Source: Vermamoeba vermiformis
Lineage: Eukaryota > Tubulinea > Echinamoebida
Reading direction: 5' to 3'
DNA: 64,000 bases
NCBI GenBank assembly: GCA_045837725.1
Contig: JBEWZL010000302.1
Location: 62,001 to 126,000 of the forward strand
In this document: piece by piece, positions 53,662 through 64,000 of the stretch
How positions within the stretch are numbered: the first letter of the stretch is position 1
Layout: the number at the start of each line of letters is the position of its first letter
The notes under the pieces: generated by a model
Told to the model about the DNA's origin: nothing
Databases searched by the model: none
What the model saw: the letters and a program-made list of their open reading frames with translations, nothing else
Translations under genes and position numbers: made by a program

Positions 53662-55328
53662 TTATTCCAAGCCTAACTTGGTCAATTGGCTTCGAACTTC
53701 AGGTGATCCCTTAACCCAAGCTACAAACTCCTATAAACGGTATATATGATAAGCATCATGTAGTGGCACCTATTATTAATAAAAAAAACGATACTTACGT
53801 CCTTAGTAATCAAATCGTCCTTGTTGAGATCAGCCATTGAAAACGCGCTGTCCACCACTTTGTTGACTTGTTCGTCAGGAATGGGTTGATCCAATACGTA
53901 TGAATAGTTGTTAATAGATTTGTCCTAGGGATTAACAACATGTAAGTACGATTGTTTATCATAGCAGATACGGTTAGACGTGGTGTAAAGGTCGAAGATC
54001 CGGAAGATCAGCACGACACAAAAAGTCGTTTCAAAATCGTTATTTTCAAGCAAAATCGATTTTAATATTATTTTCCACGCTCTTCGTGATTAAGAATATG
54101 ATAATTAACTCTTACCTCCATAAACTTGGCCATTTGTTGGTATTGAGCCTTCTTCATCTTACGCACGCTCTCCAAGAATCGCTTGACAGCTTGGCGCATT
54201 TCAGCACGTGTAATCTTGCCGTCTCCGTTAATGTCGTACATGCGGAACAACACTATAAGACAATAAGGATCAGAATCACTGACGATCTCGCATTCCGAAA
54301 ATAATTGAGTTCAGCCACAAAGTAAGCATTTGCTCGCGAAGACTTTAGAAATGATGCTTCGTCATAGTGTTAATATGAATAGTACTACTTACATGAAGCT
54401 TTGTCCTCGACGCTAGAGGATTTCTAAATTTAGAAAAATTATTAGATCCGAGTGAATTCAATAAGATCAACTAAGATATGTATTCCTTACGTTAACAGTA
54501 GCAAAGCCGCTAACAAATTCGAAGAAATTGACGTTTTGATCCTTGTCAGAGTCGAACATATCGAAGTACAGATCAGCCAAAATTTCCTTGGTAAATCCGT
54601 GAGTCTTAGCCTTCTCGAACAATCCCAATGCTTCGGCGACCTAATTGATAGCATTAATATCCTATTTATCCAATTACAAGGAAGAGTATTAATGCAGTAA
54701 ACTTTAAAACGAGATGCGAACACACAGGTGGCTGACTCGTCCAATTTTCAAACAGTAATTATCGTATCATTATAAGCATATTATAATTATCAATAAGTAA
54801 GTAATTATTAAAGTATTTGCGATCAAGTTCTAAAAATGGAGCCTTTGAAGCTGAACTCAGCGCAAAAATATCTTGAATCCGTATTTGGCGCTAGAATTCT
54901 ACTGTAATTTTGCTAATATTTATTCTGTACTTACTCTAGTGAATTCAGCCTTATTGAGGCCCTTGTCGTAGTTGTTCGATCCAACTTCCTTCATGATCTC
55001 TTTTAACTTTTCTTTGTCGACTAAAAATATTTTTTAATTAGTATTATGTATAAATATAATATTTATCTTGCGCGCAGCGATTAATAACTGGATTTAAATT
55101 TTTCTAACCGAAATTAGTTTGTGTCTAAAACGTATCTCGGTCTTTAAATTTGAGTTTTGACTTTCGCCTATACCATTATATATATAATTACTTACGATCA
55201 GTTTCCTGCAAAAGAGAAGCGAATTTGTTCTCATCTTGAGGCGGGATGATGCCTTGCGAGATCATCAAACCACCTCTGTTGGCAGCTTGGCCTTCAGCAC
55301 CGCCGGGAGTACTTTCGATAAGACCCAT
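53662..55328 (-). CDS. EF-hand calcium sensor, N-myristoylation-type start
   Basis: Seven exons: 55328-55196, 55020-54935, 54640-54491, 54423-54393, 54252-54116, 53934-53799, 53730-53662. The product is about 246 residues. It starts MGLIESTPGG, a possible N-myristoylation site. EF-hand loops seen: DSDKDQNVNFFE (followed by FVSGFA), DINGDGKITRAE and DLNKDDLITKDE, each with acidic residues at positions 1, 3 and 12. An additional degenerate hand lies near SNNYDKGLNKAEF. The order resembles the calcineurin B/recoverin/calaxin group. The long helix after the third loop (LESVRKMKKAQYQQMAKFME) is unusual. The partner is unknown. Confidence 0.88.
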
Positions 55329-56173
55329 TGTATATAAGTAGTTTTTGGTAGTGTAAGTGTTGTGGTTTGATGTTCGCAAAAATTTTGTTTGACTATGAAC
55401 AAAAAAGAGACCGATTTTCAACGAGACGACTGAACCCAGAAATCAGAGAACATATAGTTCTGGGAATTAAAATAGATTACAAAGAAGGTATCGTTGGCGA
55501 ATTCAGTTTTCGGCAGTAAAATGCACAAAAATCATAAATTGGATCCAATTGTGTATTGTGCATACGGACTACTTTGACCCGACCCTCTGGATATTAAAAT
55601 AAGGAAAACAATCGTTTGTATGTTAGAACTGATTTGGATAGGATGTAATTGCGTTTCGTATTAAAAATGAATTGTGGCCGGGGATCTCCTGTGACCGCGC
55701 GACCTCGTTGCGTTGTAGCGAAGCAAAAGAAAATTTTACGCTCAAATTTTGGCACCTCATATTCCAGCTCTTACTTACATATGCGGAAGAGAGCCAAGGA
55801 GCAAACAATTTCTTCGAATCAGGACTGAATGAGTCAACCGAGCGACATCACGGGATGCAGATAGAACTACTTTATCGTTTTATGTTGAAAACAATAACGG
55901 CTAGTCTGTGGTTTGTTTCGCGTTCTGGCAGAGATTTGGCTGAAAATTTTTCCCGACAGCAAATTTGACTGTCAAAACTTGGCTAGAAATCTCGTCACGC
56001 GCGGGGGAAACGAATTGTTCAAAAGTTAGTTAATTACGCACGAGCTACTATTACGCAACAATAACGGTTAGTTTCAATTGGACTTGTAGTTCGTATCATT
56101 AGCGTTACTCAATACCGCGTATACTCAATCAGCAAAGTTATCATTCGCCGTGCAGAACACTAACAGCAACGCC
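55329..56173. other. Intergenic region with a GC-richer open stretch of doubtful status
   Basis: Between divergent genes. An open frame at 55672-55968 on the plus strand starts only at TTG, has no domain, and lacks splice support. I see no other feature. Confidence 0.4.
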
Positions 56174-57438
56174 ATGTTAAATCGCAAGCTATTGTCCATT
56201 AACCCTCGGCTTATCTTATCCGGGTTTGCCGTTGTAGTGCTGCTCTTTTTGGCATTCAACTGGACCAGACCCACTGTTGTCAACGATATCCAATCCACCG
56301 CGTTCACACAAACAGCTTCAGGAGAAGTCAAGAAGACTAGCATTGGGTTTATAACTGCTGGACTAGGCCCAGGTAACGATTTGAGCTGCGGTTGTGTGAC
56401 CACAAAAAAAAGTCCTGTGACTCACATCTACCCAACGCTGATCTGAAAAGAGAATTAAAAATACATAATCATTTTCACGTCTGAAAGTTAATACAGACCC
56501 TAATTATTACAACTATATAAGGTCAGTTATTCGTCTTGCCAGTTTAAATCAAATTCTTTTCTTCGCAACGCGGTAATTGATTGTCTAATACTTGTTTTTA
56601 GCTTATAGGAAGTTCGCCGTAGAGCTGTTCGAGTCGTCTGAAAAGCATTTTTGCAAGAATAAACGCGATAAATACGCAGTGGACTACATCCTTTTTTCCG
56701 ACGACACATCTGATACACAACCTCCATCCAGAATCATCTACCAGAAGAAACAAGGATGGCCTATGGATAGCGAGAACAGGTAATTGATAAATCCTGCGAA
56801 TAGCGAATCATTCGCCGTCCGTTGTTAATTTTTGCGATCAGATTGAAGTTTATCGTGGATGCGAAAGAGAAGTTTTCTTTAGATAAATACGACTTCTTAT
56901 ATTGGCTCGACGCAGATATGCTATTCGTGAATGACACCTGCGAAGACATTTTAGGAGAATTAGTTGGTGCTCACCACGCGTGGTTCCCTTCTCCGTTAAA
57001 ACGACAGTGGCCGTACGAAAGTAGAAATAATTCAATGGCTTACGTACCCCAAGAAAATCAATATGAGCAAGTCTACTTCCATGCCACATTTTACGGAGGC
57101 TCCTCGTACGAATTCTTGAAGATGGTTCAGCTGATGCGAATTTATTCCGACACCGACCACGCACACGTAAGCGGGCTTACTCTATGATAACAACTACGTT
57201 AGAAATTATTCCGCCTCTATTAACGATTATACGGTAATGTTTTCAGTTTTGTTAATTTTGCGGTTTTTTTTTTTAGGGAATCCAAGCAGCCGTCGATGAT
57301 GAAAGTTATTTAAATAGATATTTTTACGATAATCCACCAAATATAGTCGTTAGTATGGGCTTTGTTTGGACCAAATACGTCCCAGTAAAGACAAGAAAAA
57401 TCTATTTAATAACACGAGGAAAACCGCCAAAGAACTAA
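56174..57438 (+). CDS. Family-6 glycosyltransferase (ABO/alpha-Gal type)
   Basis: Exons 56174-56372, 56602-56779, 56842-57166, 57277-57438, about 287 residues. It is a type II membrane protein: short N-tail, anchor (LILSGFAVVVLLFLAFNW), stem, then catalytic domain. GT6 features: FAVELFESSEKHFC and VDYILFSD near the start, KFSLDKYDFLYWLDADMLFV with the metal-binding D-A-D, YFHATFYGGSSYEFLKMVQL, and AHGIQAAVDDESYLNRYFYD with the acceptor-binding DES(Y/H)LN motif. The family transfers Gal or GalNAc to galactosides in the Golgi. The DxD form in animals is DVD; here it is DAD. The C-terminus is short and basic. Confidence 0.85.
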
Positions 57439-57764
57439 TAACGTAATTAATTATCACGAAAAGATGATAGTAATTAATAATATTACTTTTATAATTGTAA
57501 ATAAAGATGAATTGAAAAGACAACTCGTTGGAGATCCAATTATTACGAATTAACGGCACAAAACGATCGGGCGATATTAAAATCTTACCAGTACTGCGTT
57601 AATTTTTATATGTTCATAAGTCCGTTGTGTTAACTCAACGCCACGTGGTCAGGTTGAATTCAAAAAAATAAAAAAAACGGAACGATTCATTTTATTTTTC
57701 CTCCCGTGAAGATCTACACATGTCTTTATCAAGAATATCTTATATATTATGCTGTAAATAGATA

Positions 57765-60181
57765 ATGAATGATTCGGAACTGTACTCGAGTGACGAATCT
57801 GGTTTCGAAGAAAGCGACGACAAGCAAATTGTAAAATACAGAAAAGCCAATGTAAATGATGTAAATATAAGTGATGCCGTATTAGCTTCCTTCGGGCACC
57901 ATCTAAAGGTAACATAAACGTAATCCATAATGCCGTAATATTCCGTTTGAAAAAACGGTCAAATCCAGCAAAAAATTCGAAATATTGATTCGAATTACTT
58001 TTTTGTAGTCTTTATAATTAGTATTGATATAAGGAGAATATTTTTAAGCAGTAAATTTAACCTATGGAATTGCAGGATGAAAAGAATGCGCACCAACTGC
58101 AACGATTGAGCACTATGTATGCGCAGTATTCGCTTTTAGTATCAATCAATAGATGGCCTATAATGCCGTAAGTATTTTACTTAAAGATTAAATACGAAGA
58201 TATTTTTGAGATACAAAATGAAGATCTGATCGGGATCTGCCATTGCATCTTTATTTAAACGTCACCAATATTATTTTGCGAATCTATATCAATATATAAG
58301 CCATATGAAACGATCTATTCGCATTACAAATTATTCGTAAGCGCACAAAGACTAGTTGCACTTGGTGACGTGTTACTCGCGCCAGAAAACTCGTTTTGGT
58401 TTCTTATCTTATTCTCACCTTTGTTCATATAATCTAATATACTATTACTAGCCTCATTAAATACTATGAGACGCACTTTATCGAGCAAGAGTTGATTTCT
58501 AAAGGTGGATTTGGATCCGTGTACAAAGCAGTCGATAAGTTGGATGGTAAGCGCTTAATATTGATACCTACGGAACATAGTGATATAATACTATCATTAG
58601 GCGTTACTTATGCCATTAAGCGAATCAAGTTCATTGATTGCATGAACTCGACATCCAAGTTCGATCGTGCCCTGCGAGAAGTGAAGGCTTTGGCTCGCTT
58701 AGATCATCGTCACGTGATCAGATATTTCAATGCGTGGCTAGAGATCGATGAGGTGTTAGTAACAGATGATAAGCTGGAGTCCAACAGAGATCAGCAAGCC
58801 GGGTTTGACCCGGTAAAGAAGAGCACGAAGCGGCCTAAAATTAAAGAAGTTAGAGAAGGCGAGAGCGGCAATAGTACGTGCCCGACACCATCTTAATATA
58901 GTACTATATACTAACCCTATTGATGCAGCTTCCAGCTTGTCTTCATCGCCGGAAGTGATGCCTAGTCTCTTGTCCTCGTACAAGTTACGCGGCTCAGTGT
59001 CGGCGATTGATTTGAAATCACCGTACTTTGAAGACACATTAAATAGTGTCGCAGGTGAGTATAACGAAGAGTATGACAATTTCAATGAATGTTTGGATCT
59101 GGTCCCGTACAAGAACACATATCAACACAAATTCCAACGATCACTTCAGTCGGAATTATCAGCAAGATATCTAAACAAACCAACCTTAGATCGGACATAT
59201 GATGATGCAGTGGTCGAAGAAAGTTTTGATTTTGGACATAACACGTACGAGTCAAATTCAGCCAGCAATGAAAATCACCACGTGTTGAGCACGCAATCGA
59301 AGCAACAATCGGTGCCTAAGTGCGTCTTCAGTTTATACGTACGCATGCAGTTGTGCACTAAGATGACGTTGCAACAAGTAAGTGATAGTACAGGAGTATA
59401 TAAAAACATTACTAATGTGAGTTTTAGTGGATCGAGAAGCCGGATCGCGTTGTTGACTTGGAAGACAATTTGAAAATTTTCAAGCAGATCGTACTTGGAT
59501 TGAAGCACATTCACGACATGAACATTATTCATCGTGATATCAAGCCAAGCAATATCTTCTTAAGTCACGACGGGGACTTTAAGATCGGAGATCTCGGTCT
59601 GGCCAAGGATATGACGCTGACACCTTATAACCCTGGATCTGTATTGAAAAACTCTTTGCACACGACTAATATCGGCACGGCTACATATGCTGCGTAAGTT
59701 GGATGGGATCCGGATTTGGCTCACTTTCGACTTAAACCCTGACCTATAGTATTATGTTAGGCCTGAGCAGTCTGCAGAAAAGCAAACGGCTTATACGAAC
59801 AAGGTCGATATATACAGCTTGGGCTTGATCTTGTTTGAAATGTTTCAACAGTTCGCTTCGTACCACGAACGTGCGAAGACTTTGAACGAGTTGAGAAGCT
59901 TTCAATTGTTGCCGCAGGTGTTTGAAACACAGTGGCCTGCCGCCCTATGCAACTTAATTAAGTGCATGGTATCGTCCAAGCCTGAAGAGCGACTTTCATG
60001 TGACGAGATCTTGGGACACCCGATCATGAACAGAAAAGTTAAAGCTTCGGATGCGGTCTTGCAGTTGAAAGAGAAGCTCGATGAAATGACATTAGAGAAT
60101 AAGAGACTACTCGATATTATTCAGAAGCAACAAGAACAGATCGAAGAGCTGAAGAGAATAGCTCAAAATGGCAAAGGCTAA
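57765..60181 (+). CDS. HRI-like eIF2alpha kinase
   Basis: Seven exons: 57765-57908, 58076-58167, 58452-58546, 58601-58873, 58929-59377, 59428-59693, 59761-60181. After an acidic N-terminus, the kinase N-lobe starts with [20 protein letters not shown] and YAIKRIKF. A long Ser/acidic insert of about 190 residues follows [11 protein letters not shown], as in PEK-family kinases. The C-lobe has [49 protein letters not shown] and [14 protein letters not shown]. The end is a coiled coil ([20 protein letters not shown]), as in EIF2AK1/HRI. The kinase should phosphorylate eIF2alpha and reduce translation under stress. No transmembrane segment or HisRS-like domain is present, which argues against PERK and GCN2. 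Confidence 0.88.
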
Positions 60182-60481
60182 AGTGATCCGGATGCCACAT
60201 CCGCTGGAAGGAAAGAGCCTAAAATGCTTCGTATAGTCATGATAGATCTTATGGTTATTATTATTATTCGTATTTGCATAGATATGAGAAGATAGAAAAA
60301 GCAAGACGAAAAACAAAAAATAATATGAAGATCAGATCCAGCATTTCGTGACATAATTAGAAGATCCAATACTATTACAATAGCAATATGTATGTTATAA
60401 AGTAATAGTTTTCAACAGCAAAATAAAGCACGCTTTAAAAAGACCAACTTTTTTCTGGCATCCTTTTTTGTTCGTTACAAA

Positions 60482-63400
60482 ATGGCGTCACCACAACGGC
60501 TCTTACTGCCAGACACTATCAAGCCATATCATTATGATATTCATTGGCATCCATGCTTAGATACTCTCACTTTCAAAGGCTCTGTAGATATTTCAATTCG
60601 GATCGTAAAAACAGTGGATGCGGTTGTCTTACATTGCGACGAATTGGATATTGATAACGTCAAATTAATTATTGGCAATGAAGTACTTGTTCCTATTGAG
60701 CAGATATTGAAAGAAGAGGATGAGACGTTGAACTTAAAATTCGATCGTCTACTAGCACTTGGAGAGGCGAAATTGCATATTGAATTTCATGCGCCATTAT
60801 CCACTAAATTATATGGATTTTATAAATCAAAAATAGTCGATAAGCAAGGCAAGGAAAGGTAATTATAATTTTTGTATAATTTTCTAATTGCATATTACGG
60901 ACTTAGACCTCTATAGTGACTTAATTATGGTTATAAAACATTATTAAATAACACAAAATTAATTAATTATTTTTTTCCAGCTGGATGGCGGTGACGCAGT
61001 TCGAGGCGATTGGTAATCCCTTGCTAATTGCTAAATTTTATTCTAAATATTTTTTATATTATTACAGATGCCAGAAGAGCATTTCCATGTTGGGACGAAC
61101 CAGCGCTAAAGGCAACTTTTCGGGTTAAACTTACCATCGCAAAAGATCTGGATGTAAGATCCAACCAGCGATAATTTTCATTGCTAAAAATATGATTTTA
61201 GGGACTGAATAATATGCCCGTAGTAAAAGAAGACGTCCATGGCGACAAAAAGACGCTTGAATTTGATACAACGCCAATTATGTCGACTTATTTAGTAGCA
61301 GCTGCTGTCGGCCGTTTTGAATTCATTGAAACAAAATCAAAACGCGTAAGATAGCTTAAATTTCCTTTTTTGGAATCTTATGATAATTTTAGGGCATCAC
61401 TGTGCGAGTTTATGTTCCGCCAGGAAATATTGACCGAAGCAAATTTTCGCTGGATGTGGCAGGTAAAATTTTAATATAACTCTATAATATTACAATATGA
61501 TTCATATTAATATCGAAATTATACTTGCAGTGAAAGTGCTTGATTATTACGAAGAGTATTTTTCGATCAATTATCCGTTGCCAAAGCTCGATTTGATCTT
61601 AGTGCCCGACTTTGCCTATACCGCTATGGAGTACGATTCAATAATATATTATAAGTAGGTCCCGTCTAATATATAATTATAGGAACTGGGGTCTCATTAC
61701 GTTTGAAGAGTACGTGCTGTTGTGCGATGAAAACTCGGGTGTCAACGCCAAATTGAGCGTCGCTTACATTGTTGCCCATGAAAGTAAGCCTCATTACGAT
61801 TATTATACATACATTAAATTACATATATTAAGCTATTGTGGCACTTTTTTGCCGTAACCAATCGATGACACGTGTCATCATAATTGACACTTTATTTTTT
61901 CATTTAATTATTAATAATTTAACTCCATTTCCAAGAATTAATATATTAATAATATGATGCCTTTGATATCCGTTGTATTACTTATATTGTTAGTGTTAGA
62001 AAAGTGTTGACATTTTGTTTTCGTAGTTGCACATCAATGGTTTGGCAATCTTGTGACAATGGAGTGGTGGCGCGAGTTGTGGCTCAACGAAGGATTTGCG
62101 ACGTACATGGGCCATCAAGTCATTCACGATTTGTTTCCGAATTGGAACGTGTGGGGTCACTTTTCAACCAAGTACTACGTCAAGTAAGATATCTAATCTC
62201 ATTATAATATATAATTTTGTGTACTAATGTAGTTATTATTATAGTGCGTTGCAACTGGATTCGTTGACTTCGTCACATCCGGTTGAAGTTGAGATCCAAA
62301 ATTCCGCCGAGATTAGCGAGATCTTTGACGATATTTCTTATAGCAAAGGTACTACTATAATACTATACTTATTAGATAAGTCTTTATCTAACGATTTTTT
62401 GCAGGTGCTGCCGTGATCCAGATGTTAGTTGCGTTCATCGGTGAAGAAGCATTTAGAAAGGGCCTGAACATTTATTTGAACCGATTTCAATATAGCAATG
62501 CTAAAACAAATGATCTGTGGCAAGCATTGACTGAAGCGAGCGGTCAAAATGTTGCTAAAGTTATGAACAATTGGATTATGGAGACTGGTTATCCGTACAT
62601 TAAAATCACTAAAGATCAACAAGGTAAATTTATGCAAAGATTAGTTATGAATATTCGATACTAATAGGGAAATTATGTATAGGAGGTTATGTTGTTGAAC
62701 AGAATCGATATTTGCGAGTTGCGGATCCAAAAGCGAGCAACCCGATCTGGTCGTTTAATGTTAGCATTGATGATTTTAACGGTCATAAACACCTCGTTGA
62801 AATTACAGGTAAAATTTCTTAGAAAAATTACGTAATTATGTAATTTTTGCTAATTGAATGGTTTTTCAGAAAGAAAAACTGGCTTGCAAAATACAAAGTG
62901 CAAGTGTTTCAAATGCAATATGCGCCAAACAGGATTTTATCGCGTATTATACCCACTTGAATTCTACGAACAATTTGCAGAAGAAATTAAGCAAAACAAA
63001 GTCGAAGAACTTGATCGATTTGGGCTGCAAAGCGACGCATTTGCACTTGCAAAAGCAAATTTGCTGCCGTTCAGTACTGTTTTGGAATTAGTTCGCGCCT
63101 ACGAAAATGAAAAATCTTACCATATTTGGCAAGATTTAATTGCCGAGTTGAGCGCTCTGAGTACGGTAAGAAAAAAAATTATTTGACACGTGTCACTTTT
63201 TTAAAGCCACTAACGCGTTTTGTAGCTTTGGAATGGACAACCAACATACGATTTATATAAGAAATACGTATTAGAGCTCTTACAGCCTTCAATTAAGAGA
63301 TTGGGTCTCACACAGAAATCAACGGATTCAGATCTCGACAAACTTTTGCGTAACTTGCTCTTTTCTGCAGCGGTGAGGGCTTACATTTTCAATAATACCT

Positions 63401-64000
63401 TTATTAATGGATAAAATTTCACTACAGTAATTCAATTGAATATAATGGTGAGCAATCGCCGAAAGTGTCGCCGTAACTCTGTTCACAGCGATGCTAACGG
63501 TGAAGATCCACCATTATCTCCTTATTGGGGATTAAACCCCGTTTTGGTGCTCTGAAACCCCGTTAGAGAGACTATTTTGGGGTTACAGGCAACCCGTCCA
63601 ATTAATTTTACCCAGATCCGATAATTTTTATCGGGCCTAGACTTTATAAATAAGAGCTATAGGTGCACATTATACTATTATATATATATATATGTTATTA
63701 TGGTGCTAATACTTGGGCCAAGCAAGTACTTGGAGTTGCAAAACCGAGGTCTCGGAGATCTCGTGCAACGAACCGGGATTAGCGACCCCTATAGCAATAA
63801 TACCCCCTAAAACAGGGTTTTAGTAGCCTGTAACGGGGTTTCCGCCCCTGTTACCAAGTTACCGCCAAATTATATTCGATTTGGCCACCATAGTGAAATT
63901 TTATCCAATGTTAATTTATAAGGGCTTATTCGGCCACGAAGAAATCATTGCCGAGGCAAAAAGATTGTTCAAGCAGTATTTGACAGATCCGCAATCGATT
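60482..64000 (+). CDS. NPEPPS: M1 puromycin-sensitive-type aminopeptidase, 3' end off window
   Basis: Fourteen exons seen: 60482-60858, 60981-61012, 61068-61153, 61202-61345, 61393-61462, 61531-61630, 61683-61783, 62027-62183, 62245-62348, 62405-62623, 62683-62808, 62870-63165, 63226-63372 and 63923 onward. Landmarks: [35 protein letters not shown], the M1 recognition loop (TAMENWGLITF), the zinc motif HEIAHQWFGN with distal Glu in [11 protein letters not shown], then [13 protein letters not shown] and [14 protein letters not shown]. No signal peptide, so cytosolic, with broad N-terminal peptide trimming. Exon 12 begins with an unusual Lys/Cys-rich stretch ([17 protein letters not shown]) before the normal NxxQxGFYRV region. 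Intron 13 carries a TIR element. Confidence 0.93.
61866..61877. promoter_or_regulatory. TGACACGTGTCA palindrome (intronic)
   Basis: In intron 7 of the aminopeptidase gene, followed by a TTGACAC half-site. Confidence 0.7.
63184..63195. promoter_or_regulatory. TGACACGTGTCA palindrome (intronic)
   Basis: In intron 12 of the aminopeptidase gene, 19 nt after the donor site. Confidence 0.7.
63409..63906. mobile_element. 498-bp TIR element filling an aminopeptidase intron
   Basis: Ends GGATAAAATTTCACTA (63409-63424) and its exact reverse complement (63891-63906) are flanked by AAT on both sides, a possible 3-bp target duplication. It lies 37 nt after the donor and 16 nt before the next exon, so nearly the whole 550-nt intron is element. 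The inside is strongly self-complementary: GGGG-ATTAAA-CCCC near 63527, CCGATAA-TTT-TTATCGG at 63618-63634, CTAAAA-CAGGG-TTTTAG near 63807, CCAAAT-TATATTCG-ATTTGG near 63865. No reading frame. Confidence 0.72.

Noticed and set aside
55672-55968. 98-residue plus-strand frame
   Set aside because: Starts at TTG, no domain, no splice partner, no paralog in the window.

Overview
This is an intron-dense, AT-rich window from a nuclear eukaryotic genome, read with the standard code (TAA, TAG and TGA all end genes). Most introns are 45-200 nt, start GTAAGT/GTACGT/GTATGT and end TAG/CAG/AAG. I see about 30 protein genes, packed on both strands. The mix (many F-box proteins, a Slob/PXK pseudokinase, an MLO protein, a family-6 glycosyltransferase, GPI-type Cys-rich surface proteins, an HRI-like eIF2alpha kinase, no multicellular signature) fits a free-living amoeboid protist, perhaps Amoebozoa. 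The lineage is an inference. Gene models were spliced by hand from exon phase and homology, without RNA data.

Layout. 1-5 kb: partial unknown gene, an inverted-repeat element carrying a hairpin array, Slob/PXK pseudokinase. 5-12.6 kb: small membrane protein, thioredoxin-UBX protein, START lipid-transfer protein, F-box/DnaJ fusion, zinc protein, coiled-coil protein. 12.8-24.2 kb: secreted beta-propeller protein, membrane F-box protein, secreted beta-helix protein (intron 1 holds a second inverted-repeat element with another hairpin array), F-box/LRR protein, multi-pass membrane protein. 24.3-34.7 kb: MLO, DNA polymerase beta, LU-domain protein, small four-helix membrane protein, CaaX calponin-homology protein, deoxyhypusine hydroxylase. 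35.4-43.9 kb: two paralogous Cys-rich surface proteins with an F-box gene and a stray fragment between them, a TIR element, an actin-related protein, acetyl-CoA acetyltransferase. 44-51.8 kb: a cytochrome P450 cluster (three genes, one apparently damaged, and a lone last exon). 52-64 kb: second membrane F-box protein, EF-hand protein, GT6 glycosyltransferase, HRI-like kinase, M1 aminopeptidase running off the end.

The most unusual signals are non-coding. Two unrelated MITE-like elements (1247-1983 and 16917-17520) each carry about eleven tandem mini-hairpins. In each array the loop is constant (GTGAT in one, TTAACG in the other) while the stems differ and stay complementary, including G-T wobble pairs. 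Separately, the 12-bp palindrome TGACACGTGTCA occurs at least eleven times, nearly always inside introns. There are also likely assembly or indel problems: homopolymer blocks at about 15.9, 38.1 and 49.8 kb, a one-base frame break in the thioredoxin gene, and a one-base phase mismatch in DNA polymerase beta.
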